Below, piece after piece: positions 53,505 through 62,281 of a stretch of 64,000 nucleotides of DNA (position 1 is the stretch's first letter; each line of letters begins with the position of its first letter). The notes beneath the pieces were generated by a model. The model worked only from the letters and a program-made list of their open reading frames with translations, was not told the origin of the DNA and searched no databases. This DNA comes from Beijerinckiaceae bacterium (GTDB lineage Bacteria > Pseudomonadota > Alphaproteobacteria > Rhizobiales > Beijerinckiaceae). Location of the stretch: contig CANJNI010000017.1 in the NCBI GenBank assembly GCA_947475995.1, forward strand, positions 1 through 64,000, read 5' to 3'. The position numbers were made by a program, and so were the translations under genes.

Positions 53505-54245
53505 ATGTTCGAAGCGGACGTTCCAAGGCACAAGATCGGCTATCTGTCTCCGCTCTCGATCATCGATAACTCCGCTTACGAATGGTACCGCCTCGCGCCT
53601 CCCGGCTACATGGCGGTGATGATTCCCATCGGCCTGTCCGAATTTTCCGCCAGGGACGTCGATCGCGTCTTCGGCCCGATCGATTCCATTCTCGACCAGT
53701 TGATGGGACGCGGCATCGAACTGACCCTTCAGGCCGGCACGCCGCTCGCCACCCTGATGGGCGTCGACGCTCATGACCGGCTTCTGGCGCATATCGAAAA
53801 GCGCACCGGCAAACCCGCGACCTCGACCACGATGGGCGTCGTCCGCTCCGCAAAGGCGATGGGCCTCAAGAATGTCGCGCTGGTCAACAAGTGGTCGGTG
53901 CCGATGAACAAGGTCTTGGCCGAGTTCTTCGCACGCGACGGCATTTCCGTTTGCGGCGCATCCACAAAGGAACTGGCGCCCGCCGACTTCGTGAAGATCG
54001 AGACAGGCGATCACATCCGTCTCTGCTACGAACTGTCCAAACAGGCTTTGCGCGAAAATCCCGATTGCGACGGCCTCTATATCGGCGGCGGAACATGGCT
54101 GTCGGAGCCGGTGACCCGCCATCTCGAAAAGGAAACCGGCAAGACCATCATCTGCAACCAGACGGCGCAGATCTGGGACATCATGCACATCCTCAACGAC
54201 TGGAAGCCCATTCCGGGCCACAACAAGCTTCTGGCGAAGCCCTGA
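53505..54245 (+). CDS. Arylmalonate decarboxylase/Asp-Glu racemase superfamily protein, cysteine-less, copy 1
   Basis: 246 residues. The sequence follows arylmalonate decarboxylase and maleate isomerase in outline, including GIELTLQAGTPLATLMG and GLKNVALVNKW. The first catalytic-Cys position is Gly78, as in AMDase, and the second, Cys188 of AMDase, falls on Gly194 in LYIGGGTWLSEP. Both classical cysteines are therefore absent; Cys217 in IICNQT is kept in both copies. Activity is thus open: a binding role or a different mechanism is possible. The start is ATG at 53505 after a G-run. First gene of a rightward cluster. Confidence 0.8.
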   Translation: MFEADVPRHKIGYLSPLSIIDNSAYEWYRLAPPGYMAVMIPIGLSEFSARDVDRVFGPIDSILDQLMGRGIELTLQAGTPLATLMGVDAHDRLLAHIEKRTGKPATSTTMGVVRSAKAMGLKNVALVNKWSVPMNKVLAEFFARDGISVCGASTKELAPADFVKIETGDHIRLCYELSKQALRENPDCDGLYIGGGTWLSEPVTRHLEKETGKTIICNQTAQIWDIMHILNDWKPIPGHNKLLAKP

Positions 54246-54286
54246 GAATCCAAGAAAGGCCGGAGGCAAACCGAAGGGAGATCATC

Positions 54287-55357
54287 ATGGCAAAGTCGTT
54301 AACTCCTGTGCTTGCCGCGCTCGCGTTGGGCGCGCTGGCCGTCTGTGCAAGCGCCCCTGCTGCTGCGCAACTGAAGAGCGTCGCGGAAGTCGCCAATTAC
54401 GCAGGCCCCGACCGCCAGAAAATTCTGGAAGACGGTGCGCGCCGCGAGGGCTCCATAATGCTCTACGCAACAGGCACGCAGATCCAGCCGCTGCTCGACC
54501 GTTTCAAGCAGAAGTATCCCTTCATAAAGGTCGAAATGCCGCGCGCCTCTTCGGCAGACACGGCGCGCCAGATTTACGAGGAATACAGCGCGGGCGTCTA
54601 CAACGTCGATGCGTTCGAGCTCTCCTCCTACGGTCTCGTGCCCATCCGCGACATGGGCTTCCTGCAGCCGTTCAAGACGCCGGAAGCCGCCAATTACGTC
54701 GACAGCGCGCTCGAACCCGGCGGGCGCTGGATCAGCGTCCGTGAAGGCTACATCGGCATCGGCTTCAACACGAAGGTGATCCCCGAAAAGGATGCGCCCA
54801 AGTCCTATCAGGACCTTCTCGACCCGAAATGGAAGGGCAAGATGGCCATCTCCAGTTCCGCCTCCACGGCGTCGAACTGGGTCGGGGCGATGCTGGTGAC
54901 TTATGGCGAGTCATTCGTGCGCCGCTTCTCCGACATGGACGTGCGTCTCTACAACATCACCGGGCGGGCGCTCGCCAATCTCACCATCTCGGGCGAAGCG
55001 CCGCTTGTGCCCACGACCTATCAGTCGCATGTGGAGGCGAGCCGCAAGGAAGGCGCGGCGATAGCCTGGAATCTCCCGGGGCCCGTTCCGGTGACAGACA
55101 CGGCGGCAGCCATCGCCACCAAGGCCCCGCATCCTCATGCGGCCATGCTGCTGATCGATTTTCTGGCCTCGAAGGAAGGCCAGTTGATCTACAAGGACCT
55201 TGGCTATTATTCCTCGCACAGGGAACTGGCGGACAACCAGATTCCCGGCATCCAGAAGCTGTTTCTCAGCAACCGGCCGAAATATGTCGAGGAATTCGAA
55301 GCCTGGACCGAACTGACCCAGAAGGTCTTCGCCAAGGGCGCGAAGCTGTCGCGCTGA
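54287..55357 (+). CDS. ABC transporter substrate-binding protein (iron/phosphonate type)
   Basis: Periplasmic binding protein of 356 residues with a signal peptide (cleavage after AAA, residue 27). The fold and the EGSIMLYATGTQIQPLLDRF opening match the group that pairs with FbpB/ThiP-like dual permeases; the ligand is unknown. The hinge region has GIGFNTKVI, and the C-terminal half has PHPHAAMLLIDFLASKEGQ. The start is ATG at 54287 after AGGGAG. It lies between the two AMDase-like genes, so the ligand is probably their substrate. Confidence 0.88.
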   Translation: MAKSLTPVLAALALGALAVCASAPAAAQLKSVAEVANYAGPDRQKILEDGARREGSIMLYATGTQIQPLLDRFKQKYPFIKVEMPRASSADTARQIYEEYSAGVYNVDAFELSSYGLVPIRDMGFLQPFKTPEAANYVDSALEPGGRWISVREGYIGIGFNTKVIPEKDAPKSYQDLLDPKWKGKMAISSSASTASNWVGAMLVTYGESFVRRFSDMDVRLYNITGRALANLTISGEAPLVPTTYQSHVEASRKEGAAIAWNLPGPVPVTDTAAAIATKAPHPHAAMLLIDFLASKEGQLIYKDLGYYSSHRELADNQIPGIQKLFLSNRPKYVEEFEAWTELTQKVFAKGAKLSR

Positions 55358-55372
55358 CAAAAAGGAAAAGCG

Positions 55373-56113
55373 ATGTTCGAAGATGCGGTGCCGAAAATAA
55401 AGCTCGGCGGATTGTTGCCCCTGCCCATCATCGACAACGCAGCCTACGAATTCTATCGCCTTGCGCCGCCCGGCGTCATGTCCGTCATGATCCCGGTCGG
55501 CCTGTCGGAATTTTCAGCGAAAGATGTCGAGCGCGTGTTTGCGCCGCTCGACAATTACCTCGATCAACTCTTCGAGCGCGGCGTCCACCTCGTCGCCCAG
55601 CATGGCGTGCCGCTGCCCATCCTCATCGGCGTCGAAGCCCACGACCGCATGGTGGCCCATATGGCGAAACATACTGGCCTGCCTGCTTCCTCCACGGTTC
55701 TGGCGGTGGCGCGCGGCACGCGCGATCTGGGGGTCAGGAAGCTCGTCGTGGTCAACAAGTGGAACGACTCCATGAACGCCTCGCTAGCCGAATTCTTCGC
55801 GCGCGAAGGCGTCACGGTCACGGGCAAGACGGTGGAAGAACTCTCGCCTGCCGAATTCGTCAAGCTTTCCACACGCGACAACATGAAGCTCGCGTATGAA
55901 CTCGGCTGCAAGGCGTTCGACGATCACCCCGATTGCGACGCCATCTATATCGGCGGCGGCGCCTGGCTGTCCGAGCCCGTCGCGAAAGAGCTTGAGCAGC
56001 AATACGGCAAGCCGGTAGTCTGCAACCAGACGGCGATGATCCGCGACCAGTTGAAAACCCTGAAGGCGTGGACGCCGCGTCAGGGCTTCAGCCGCTTGCT
56101 CGGATTGGCCTGA
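55373..56113 (+). CDS. Arylmalonate decarboxylase/Asp-Glu racemase superfamily protein, cysteine-less, copy 2
   Basis: 246 residues, the same length as copy 1 and colinear with it without gaps. Shared blocks include YRLAPPG, VGLSEFSA, VNKW, LAEFFARE and CNQTA. Again the second catalytic position is glycine (YIGGGAWLSEP) and the first region reads HGVPLP. The tandem arrangement around the binding-protein gene points to duplication; the copies have diverged enough that they may form a hetero-oligomer or act on two related substrates. The start is ATG at 55373 after AAGGAAA. Confidence 0.8.
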   Translation: MFEDAVPKIKLGGLLPLPIIDNAAYEFYRLAPPGVMSVMIPVGLSEFSAKDVERVFAPLDNYLDQLFERGVHLVAQHGVPLPILIGVEAHDRMVAHMAKHTGLPASSTVLAVARGTRDLGVRKLVVVNKWNDSMNASLAEFFAREGVTVTGKTVEELSPAEFVKLSTRDNMKLAYELGCKAFDDHPDCDAIYIGGGAWLSEPVAKELEQQYGKPVVCNQTAMIRDQLKTLKAWTPRQGFSRLLGLA

Positions 56114-56128
56114 GGAGATCGCAAGCAA

Positions 56129-56989
56129 GTGTCGGATTACAACCAGAACCGCGTTCAGGCCGGCAGTCTCATGCTGCATTACCTAGAATGGGGCAGCGGC
56201 GACCGCGTTCTGGTGTGCCTGCATGGCACGTCCATGTCGGCCAATGCGTGGACGCGGCTTGCGCGCGATCTGAAGGACGGATGGCGCGTCATTGCGCTGA
56301 ACATGCGCGGCCACGGATTCTCCGACCGCCCGGAAACCGGCTATTCGGTCGCCGAATATGGCGAGGACCTGCTGCACTTCCTCGATGCGCTCCACCTGAA
56401 GAAGGTCGATCTCATCGGCTCCTCGCTGGGCACGCAGGTCGCAGTCGACTTCGCCTCGCGGCATCCCGAGCGCGTCAACCGCATCGTGCTGTCCGACCCA
56501 AGTCTGGCTATCGATGAAAAGGCCATCGCGGGTTATGTGCGCCTGCACGAAACGCGCGCCCGCGTCTTCGACACATGGGAAGACGCCATAGGTTACTGCC
56601 ACGCCCTGCCCCAGCGCGCGAAGCTTTCAACCGAGATGCATGAACTCGCCGAAGCAGGCGACTTCAAGCAACTTCCCGACGGGCGCTATGAATGGTGCTA
56701 TTACCTGCCGGGCATTCTGGAAAGTTTTCGCAAGCTCACCGTCGACCAATGGGATCAGGTGGCTCGCATCGAGGCGCCGGTGCTGGTGCTGCGCGCATCG
56801 ACATCCCATGTATTGTCGAAGGCGAACGCGCTGCGCCTCGAACGCGAACTCAAGCACGGCGTGCTTTACGAAGTGCCGAACTCCAGCCACACGATCTGGG
56901 GCGACCAGCCGGAATTGCTGAGCGACCTGACGCGACGTTTCCTCGGCGGCGAAAATGTGCCGCGAAACGAGGTCGCCGGGTCTGCTTGA
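56129..56989 (+). CDS. Alpha/beta hydrolase
   Basis: 286 residues. Oxyanion region CLHGTSMSANAW, nucleophile Ser in GSSLGTQVAV, histidine in NSSHTIWG. It is a serine hydrolase, esterase or C-C hydrolase type, exact substrate unknown. The start is GTG at 56129 with GAGGAG upstream, 15 bases after the AMDase-like stop, so it belongs to the same transcript. An ester or lactone of the imported compound is a reasonable guess. Confidence 0.88.
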   Translation: MSDYNQNRVQAGSLMLHYLEWGSGDRVLVCLHGTSMSANAWTRLARDLKDGWRVIALNMRGHGFSDRPETGYSVAEYGEDLLHFLDALHLKKVDLIGSSLGTQVAVDFASRHPERVNRIVLSDPSLAIDEKAIAGYVRLHETRARVFDTWEDAIGYCHALPQRAKLSTEMHELAEAGDFKQLPDGRYEWCYYLPGILESFRKLTVDQWDQVARIEAPVLVLRASTSHVLSKANALRLERELKHGVLYEVPNSSHTIWGDQPELLSDLTRRFLGGENVPRNEVAGSA

Positions 56990-57037
56990 CCTGAACGGGC
57001 GACCGGCTACGCTCCCTCGCATAAAGGGGGAGGTTAC

Positions 57038-57616
57038 ATGAAAACAACTGCAGCAGCGTTTCTGTTCGGCGCAATCCTGTCTTCCGGCGCAATCGCGCAG
57101 GAAGGCTACACGCCATTGTTCGACGGCAAGACCCTGCCGGACTTCGTCAAGACCGGCGACGGCAACTGGCGCGTCGAGGACGGGGCCATCGTGGTCGACA
57201 AGCGCACCGGCAATGCGCCCTCCTATTTTCTCAGCAAGGCGAAGTACAAGGACTTCTCGCTGCTGGTCGAAGTGTGGGTGAGCGAGGACGCCAACAGCGG
57301 CCTCATGATCCGCTGCTCCGACCTCGCCAATGTAGGAGACCGCACATGCTACGAAGCCAACATCTTCGACACGCGCCCTGACCCGTCCTACGGCACAGGC
57401 GGCATCGTGCATTATGCGGAAGTCAGTCCGATGCCGAAAGCCGGCGGCAAATGGAACACGATCGAGTTCAGCGCGAAAGGCCGCCAACTGACCGTCACCA
57501 TGAACGGACAGAAAACCGCCGAAGTGCGCAACGCGCTCTTCGCGGAAGGCCCCATCGGGCTCCAGTACGGCGCAGGCACTGTGAAGTTCCGCAAGGTGGC
57601 CATCAAGCCGCTTTGA
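57038..57616 (+). CDS. Secreted DUF1080-family protein
   Basis: 192 residues with a signal peptide (cleavage after AIA, residue 20) and a concanavalin-like DUF1080 domain: YTPLFDGKTLPDF, DGAIVVDKRTG, and NSGLMIRC. Members include 3-keto-glycoside hydrolases, but many are unassigned. The start is ATG at 57038 after GGGGGAGG. It probably has its own promoter, with TTGACC just after the upstream stop. Confidence 0.85.
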   Translation: MKTTAAAFLFGAILSSGAIAQEGYTPLFDGKTLPDFVKTGDGNWRVEDGAIVVDKRTGNAPSYFLSKAKYKDFSLLVEVWVSEDANSGLMIRCSDLANVGDRTCYEANIFDTRPDPSYGTGGIVHYAEVSPMPKAGGKWNTIEFSAKGRQLTVTMNGQKTAEVRNALFAEGPIGLQYGAGTVKFRKVAIKPL

Positions 57617-57655
57617 ACTGACACGCGCACGGGGCGGCAATTAAGAATTCGCAAA

Positions 57656-57690
57656 GAAAAAGGCGGGCCGCGACGCGGCCCGCCTTTAAA
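57656..57690. terminator. Bidirectional terminator
   Basis: An 11-bp stem AGGCGGGCCGC / GCGGCCCGCCT with a GAC loop, an A-run on one side and TTTAAA on the other. It serves the DUF1080 gene and the convergent Bug-type gene. Confidence 0.85.
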
Positions 57691-57704
57691 CCAACGAGCG
57701 GCTC

Positions 57705-58748
57705 TTACCGCCCCGTATTCTGTTCGACGCCGCCGATGATGACCTTCAGCTTTTCGGTGACGGCCTTCGGGCTTGCGACGATTTCGGCGACGATCTGCTG
57801 GAGCTTCTCGCCCGACACCGGGTCGATATCGAAGTTTTCCTTCTTGGCCTCGGCGAGGAATTTCGCATCGGCCACCATCGTTTCGAAGGCGGCGCGCAAC
57901 GCCTTCACACGGTCCTCGGGCACGCCCGGCGATGTAAAGATCGGACGGCCGATCGTGGTCGACGCCGACAGCAGCTTCAGCACCTGACGGTCTTCGTCGT
58001 TCTTGGCGAGGTCCATCATCAGCGGCACGTCCGGCAGGTCGTGCGCCTTTTCGAGGCCGATCTGCACGAGAATGTTGATCTGCTTGTCGCGCAGCCAGTT
58101 CGGACGCGTCGCCTTCCACGCGGCCCAGGAGTTCGAACCGCGCCCGCCGACCTCTCCCTTCTCCATCGCAAGGTTGATGTCGTTGCCGCCCGGATAGCCG
58201 AGGATGACCTTGAACTTGGTGCCGAGCAGCGCGTTCATCGCCTTGGGATATTGCGACGAGGTGGAGCCGCCCGTCGCCCCCATCGGGACTTCCTTCTGCA
58301 TGGCGTCCTGGATCGTTTTAACGCCGGTCGTGTGCCACACGACCGTCGTGTTGTTGTCGGCGTTCGGATTGCCGATGTAGATGAACTTGTTGACGTCGAT
58401 CTTGAGCTGGTCGTCGCCCATCGCCTGCTCGACCGAGAGCGACTGGTCGGCTGTCGCCAGCACGGTGCCGTCCTTCGGGGCGGCGCTATAGACGAAATTG
58501 GCCGCCACGCGGCTTCCCCCGCCCGGCATGTTGCGCGGAACGATGTTGGGCTTGCCGGGGATGTATTCGCCCAGATGCCGGGCCACGAGACGCGCGTAGA
58601 GATCGTAGGTTCCGCCCGGCGTATAGCCGATGATCATGTCGATCTTCTTGCCCTTGTAGAAATCCTCGACGGATTGCTGGGCCATGGCCGGAACCGCTGC
58701 GGCGGTGATCGCTCCCAGAACCGAGATCGCGAGCGTCGTGCGTTTCAT
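57705..58748 (-). CDS. Bug/TctC-family periplasmic solute-binding protein
   Basis: 347 residues with a signal peptide (cleavage after AMA, residue 23). The fold is that of tripartite tricarboxylate transporter binding proteins: KKIDMIIGYTPGGTYDLYAR, IVPRNMPGGGSRVAAN, GATGGSTSSQYP. These bind carboxylates, acidic amino acids or similar ligands. No TctA/TctB membrane partners are adjacent, which is common for Bug proteins. The start is ATG at 58748 after AGGAG. Confidence 0.9.
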   Translation of the reverse strand: MKRTTLAISVLGAITAAAVPAMAQQSVEDFYKGKKIDMIIGYTPGGTYDLYARLVARHLGEYIPGKPNIVPRNMPGGGSRVAANFVYSAAPKDGTVLATADQSLSVEQAMGDDQLKIDVNKFIYIGNPNADNNTTVVWHTTGVKTIQDAMQKEVPMGATGGSTSSQYPKAMNALLGTKFKVILGYPGGNDINLAMEKGEVGGRGSNSWAAWKATRPNWLRDKQINILVQIGLEKAHDLPDVPLMMDLAKNDEDRQVLKLLSASTTIGRPIFTSPGVPEDRVKALRAAFETMVADAKFLAEAKKENFDIDPVSGEKLQQIVAEIVASPKAVTEKLKVIIGGVEQNTGR

Positions 58749-58780
58749 CCCAAACTCCTGTCAGAATATCTCAGGGCGCA

Positions 58781-58807
58781 AAAAAGGCCTGCCGTTCCGG
58801 CAGGCCT
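58781..58807 (-). terminator. Terminator of the 58859-59386 gene
   Basis: A 10-bp stem AGGCCTGCCG / CGGCAGGCCT with a TTC loop; the minus strand continues into TTTTTT, 50 bases after the membrane-protein stop. Confidence 0.9.
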
Positions 58808-58858
58808 GCACATATGGCCTCGGGCCAGCTTTGGAAAGCCCGGGCGGGGTCGAAAAGG

Positions 58859-59386
58859 TCAGGCTTTCAGGGCCGCAAGACCCTTCACGACTTCGCGCCC
58901 GATCCAGACGCCGAGACCCGTCATGAACACGGTCAGGGCGACGTTGAGGCCAAGCACGATCCAGCCGCCCGCTTCGGACTTGATCAGGTTGGTGACCATC
59001 ACGGAGGCGATAAGGAACAGCAGAACGCTGATGAGCGTGCCGAAAAAGGCCCGGAAACCAAGGTGGTCGATGCGCGCATAATGAGCTTCGAGAGGCGTTC
59101 CCTTCGCGAAGTCGACATAGAAGTACCACTTGCGGCCCGTGTAGACGTTCGCCCCGAACAGAACCATCATGGCCAGCACCATGGCCCCGAACATCACATG
59201 CGTCCCGGCATTGGTGATCAGCCCGATCAGCGGGATCAGCAGCCAGACGATGTTGGCGCCGACGATCAGATAGGAATTCCGGGCGGCCGCGCGCATGGCA
59301 TCTTCGGAAGGCGCGGTCTCGACCATGTTCGCGGGCATCTGGAACCCGGGAATCTTCATGAGGTCAGAGGTGGACAGTCTGGACAC
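58859..59386 (-). CDS. Four-helix membrane protein of unknown function
   Basis: 175 residues. After a soluble N-terminus there are four hydrophobic segments (YLIVGANIVWLLIPLIGL; VMFGAMVLAMMVLFGA; FFGTLISVLLFLIASVM; GWIVLGLNVALTVFMTGL), with an aromatic loop GRKWYFYVDF between the second and third. No family recognised. The start is GTG at 59386 after CGGGAG. Its own terminator follows. Confidence 0.75.
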   Translation of the reverse strand: MSRLSTSDLMKIPGFQMPANMVETAPSEDAMRAAARNSYLIVGANIVWLLIPLIGLITNAGTHVMFGAMVLAMMVLFGANVYTGRKWYFYVDFAKGTPLEAHYARIDHLGFRAFFGTLISVLLFLIASVMVTNLIKSEAGGWIVLGLNVALTVFMTGLGVWIGREVVKGLAALKA

Positions 59387-59515
59387 GCGTCACTCCCGGA
59401 GCTTTTCGAACGGCCTGCGGCCAAGGGTGGGCGTAGATTCCACGTAAGGCCCTGCAAGGTCAATCCGCCGCAGGCCTGGGAAAGAGGGAAAGCGGCCCGA
59501 ATTCGCCCTTTCGCG

Positions 59516-59920
59516 TCAGTCGTGATCCTTCCCGTCCGACTGCTCCAGATCGATGATCTCGATGACGTTGCGGTCCGGATCGTGGAAATAGGCGCTCCGG
59601 CCGCGGAACGTGCCCGTACGCCGATCCTCTTCCTTGAAAATCCGCACGCGCTTGCCGGCCAGATAGCCTTTCGCCCGGTCATATTCGTCGGCAGACACGC
59701 CAAACGCGGTATGGATCTCGTGCTTGTCGCCCACATTCGGCTCCACCGGCGTTTCGGAAAATGTCAGCACGAAATGATTGCCGTCCGGCGCGCGCATGAA
59801 GACCATCTGGCTGTTGCGGCGCAGACGTTCCAGACCGAGGATTCCGGTGTAGAAGGCCTCGGAGCGGTCGAGATCCTTCACCGGGATCGTGAAATGCACG
59901 AGACTGTCGAGTTTCAGCAT
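59516..59920 (-). CDS. VOC/glyoxalase-family protein
   Basis: 134 residues, two beta-alpha-beta-beta-beta modules: LDSLVHFTIPVKDLDRSEAF at the start and YFHDPDRNVIEIIDLE at the end. The pattern allows a His/Glu metal site, as in dioxygenases, lyases or antibiotic-binding proteins; the substrate is not predictable. The start is ATG at 59920. Divergent from the pirin gene. Confidence 0.85.
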   Translation of the reverse strand: MLKLDSLVHFTIPVKDLDRSEAFYTGILGLERLRRNSQMVFMRAPDGNHFVLTFSETPVEPNVGDKHEIHTAFGVSADEYDRAKGYLAGKRVRIFKEEDRRTGTFRGRSAYFHDPDRNVIEIIDLEQSDGKDHD

Positions 59921-60054
59921 TGTACCCGCCTGCTGGCAATCCGGACGCCCATGAAACGCCATCGTTTGCACGCGCGCAAGCGCCCGCCTGCGGCGCCGAA
60001 GTGGCGAAATGCGCGCTCGCGGGCCATATGCTTGACCAACGAGGAGAGGATTCC

Positions 60055-60924
60055 ATGACCCACAAGACAGTCGCTTCGGTTGAGCATGCCCCGCCCGCCC
60101 ATTGGGTCGGCGACGGCTTTCATGTGCGCCCGCTGTTTGCCGGCAAGGCCTTTACGCCTGCGGTAAGCCCCTTCCTGATGCTGGACTATGCGGCGCCGGT
60201 GAACTTCCCGCCCCGCCCCGGCAATCCGCCCGGCGTCGGCCCTCACCCCCACCGGGGCTTCGAGACCGTCACCATCGTGTACCAGGGAGAGATCGAGCAC
60301 CGGGATTCAGCCGGCCATTCCGGCAAGATCGGTGCGGGCGACGTTCAATGGATGACGGCTGCGCGCGGCGTGGTCCACGACGAGTTCCATTCGAAGGAGC
60401 AGTCCGCGAAGGGTGGCCTTGTCAGCATGGTGCAGCTCTGGGTGAATCTGCCCGCGAAGGACAAGATGTCGAACCCGCGCTACCAGACGCTGCTGGCGGC
60501 AGACATCCCGACTGTGGCGCTGGGCGAGGACGGAACCCTGCGGGTCATTGCGGGCGAGTTTGCCGGACACAAGGGCCCCGCGATGACGTTCTCCCCCGTG
60601 TCGGTCTGGGACGTGCGGCTGAACGGCGGCGGGGCGACCGAGATCCCGTTCGCGCGCGGCCACCGTTCGATGATCCCCGTACTGGACGGCGAGGTGAGGA
60701 TCGGCGGGCGCAGCTTCAAGGCGGGCGATGTGGTCTTCCTCAGCGAGGACGGCGATGCCGTTGCGCTTGAGGCGACCCGCGAGGCCAAGCTGCTCGTTCT
60801 GACCGGCGAGCCCATCAACGAACCCATCGCCCACTACGGGCCGTTCGTGATGAACACGCAGGCCGAGTTGCGTCAGGCCGTGGAGGACTTCAGGGCCGGC
60901 CGCATGGGCGATCTGGCGGCTTAG
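60055..60924 (+). CDS. Pirin-family bicupin
   Basis: 289 residues. The metal-binding cupin motif is GPHPHRGFETVT, followed by GDVQWMTAARGVVHDE, which carries the remaining histidine and acid. Some members are quercetinases, others regulators of pyruvate metabolism. The C-terminal second cupin is present (GHRSMIPVLDGEVRIGGRSF). The start is ATG at 60055 with GAGGAGAGG upstream; the frame is open earlier but not family-like. Confidence 0.93.
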   Translation: MTHKTVASVEHAPPAHWVGDGFHVRPLFAGKAFTPAVSPFLMLDYAAPVNFPPRPGNPPGVGPHPHRGFETVTIVYQGEIEHRDSAGHSGKIGAGDVQWMTAARGVVHDEFHSKEQSAKGGLVSMVQLWVNLPAKDKMSNPRYQTLLAADIPTVALGEDGTLRVIAGEFAGHKGPAMTFSPVSVWDVRLNGGGATEIPFARGHRSMIPVLDGEVRIGGRSFKAGDVVFLSEDGDAVALEATREAKLLVLTGEPINEPIAHYGPFVMNTQAELRQAVEDFRAGRMGDLAA

Positions 60925-60933
60925 CCAGAAGGG

Positions 60934-61314
60934 CTAGTAGCCGCCTTCCAGCGGCTTCAGCCCGTTCATCTCGAACAGGGCGTGGCGGCGCGCATTGGCG
61001 TAATCGAGCGCATTGGCGTGCGGCGGCGCGCCATAGGCCAGCGCCGCCGCACGCTCGAACTGGTTCAGCACCCAGCGGAACTCGCCCAGTTGGCGCACGG
61101 CGTCGTCAATGAAGCGCGCCCATTCGGCGTCGTCCGCGACAGCAACGTCGGCGACGCTCTCCAGCGCGAAACGGTGCTCCTCTTCGCCATAATAGAGGCG
61201 GTCAACGCGCTCGTAGCCGCGCAGCCGCGCCAGCAAGGCGATGAGATCGGCCACAGGGTCAGGCCTTGAGGCGGCCCACTGATGCGCCTGCGTTGAAGTC
61301 AGAACCTCGGCCAC
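60934..61314 (-). CDS. Uncharacterised 126-residue soluble protein
   Basis: Mostly helical and acidic in the middle (EEEHRFALESVADVAVADDAEW), with WVLNQFERAAAL and a tail NALDYANARRHALFEMNGL. No family recognised. The start is GTG at 61314, 14 bases after the stop of the small secreted protein, and it is the last gene of the leftward run. Confidence 0.7.
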   Translation of the reverse strand: MAEVLTSTQAHQWAASRPDPVADLIALLARLRGYERVDRLYYGEEEHRFALESVADVAVADDAEWARFIDDAVRQLGEFRWVLNQFERAAALAYGAPPHANALDYANARRHALFEMNGLKPLEGGY

Positions 61315-61328
61315 GATGCAATCCGTTG

Positions 61329-61634
61329 TCAGCGCCGACCGCCCGCCGGCATTTCCCTGCAGCGGTATCCCACCTGGCAGGTGGACTTATCACGGGTCGA
61401 AATGATCGCAGGCTCCGTGGTCTCGTTGCCGTTGCAGAAGGCGCGGGACGCGACAAAGCGGTCGGACGTCGCAGGCGCGATCTGCATGGTGACGGCGCCG
61501 CTCGACAGGACCCTGTTGGCCGCCGCCTCGCAACTCATGTTCGCCGCATTCGGACGCTCGGCCAGAGCCGGACTGAAAACTCCGGACAGCACCGTCGATC
61601 CGACGACCAAGATCGCCCCGACGATGGATCTCAT
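61329..61634 (-). CDS. Small secreted cysteine-containing protein
   Basis: 101 residues with a clean signal peptide (VGAILVVGSTVLSGVFSPAL; cleavage after ALA, residue 25). Four cysteines (SCEAA, FCNGN, TCQVGYRC) could form two disulfides. No family named. The start is ATG at 61634 with AAGGGAGAG upstream; the frame is open to 61706. Confidence 0.75.
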   Translation of the reverse strand: MRSIVGAILVVGSTVLSGVFSPALAERPNAANMSCEAAANRVLSSGAVTMQIAPATSDRFVASRAFCNGNETTEPAIISTRDKSTCQVGYRCREMPAGGRR

Positions 61635-61702
61635 GCGCAACTCTCCCTTGCGAACCGAACGGAATATAGGCTGTTTGCCCCGCTTCTGCGGGGCCCGGGC
61701 AG

Positions 61703-62281
61703 TCACTTTTCCGTCAATGCCCCGGACGTCCTGCGCCAGACTGTAGAAGTCACGCCGGCGGCGGCATCTATCAATTCGACCGGGGATGGCGCAAGGCCTG
61801 CGGAAGTCAGGAGGCTTTCAGCCGACGCCCCTCCGGCGCAGGCTGAAAAGACGAAATGCCCTGCCCCCAGCCGTGCGCCCGTGGCGCGTGTGAGGTGGAA
61901 TTCGTCGAAGCCGATCGAAAGAAACAGATCGAACACGCCGCGCCCGCCCGGAACCGCAACGCGGCCGCCTGACGGCAGGAGCGCCGCCGCGACGGCGCCC
62001 CACGCGAGCCCGGCAGGATTCCACCACCAGGTTCCATCGCGCTGTTCGAGGCTCATGGCGGAAGAAGAGACCACCACCCGTCTGCGCTCGCGCGGATTGG
62101 AATGCGCCTCGTGTCCGAGCCTTCCGAGCACGACAAGCTGCGCCCGATCCAGCTCGGCCTGAAAACGTCTCCAGTCGCCTTCGTTGCGCAATGCTTCCGG
62201 CATGTTTCCGGACGCATCGTTGATGCGATCGTCCATCGAGACAATCGCATAACCGGCAACGACAGCACGCGGCTGCGTCAA
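61703..62281 (-). CDS. RibD C-terminal/dihydrofolate reductase-like protein
   Basis: 192 residues with the outline of RibD-C reductases: [15 protein letters not shown] at the N-terminus, a central [13 protein letters not shown], and [20 protein letters not shown], where the strand-helix around the NADPH site is expected. It may reduce a pterin- or riboflavin-like or unrelated substrate. The start is TTG at 62281, overlapping the stop of the ABC ATPase (TTGA), so it is translated by coupling; an ATG at residue 15 or 25 is a fallback. Confidence 0.75.
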   Translation of the reverse strand: MTQPRAVVAGYAIVSMDDRINDASGNMPEALRNEGDWRRFQAELDRAQLVVLGRLGHEAHSNPRERRRVVVSSSAMSLEQRDGTWWWNPAGLAWGAVAAALLPSGGRVAVPGGRGVFDLFLSIGFDEFHLTRATGARLGAGHFVFSACAGGASAESLLTSAGLAPSPVELIDAAAGVTSTVWRRTSGALTEK

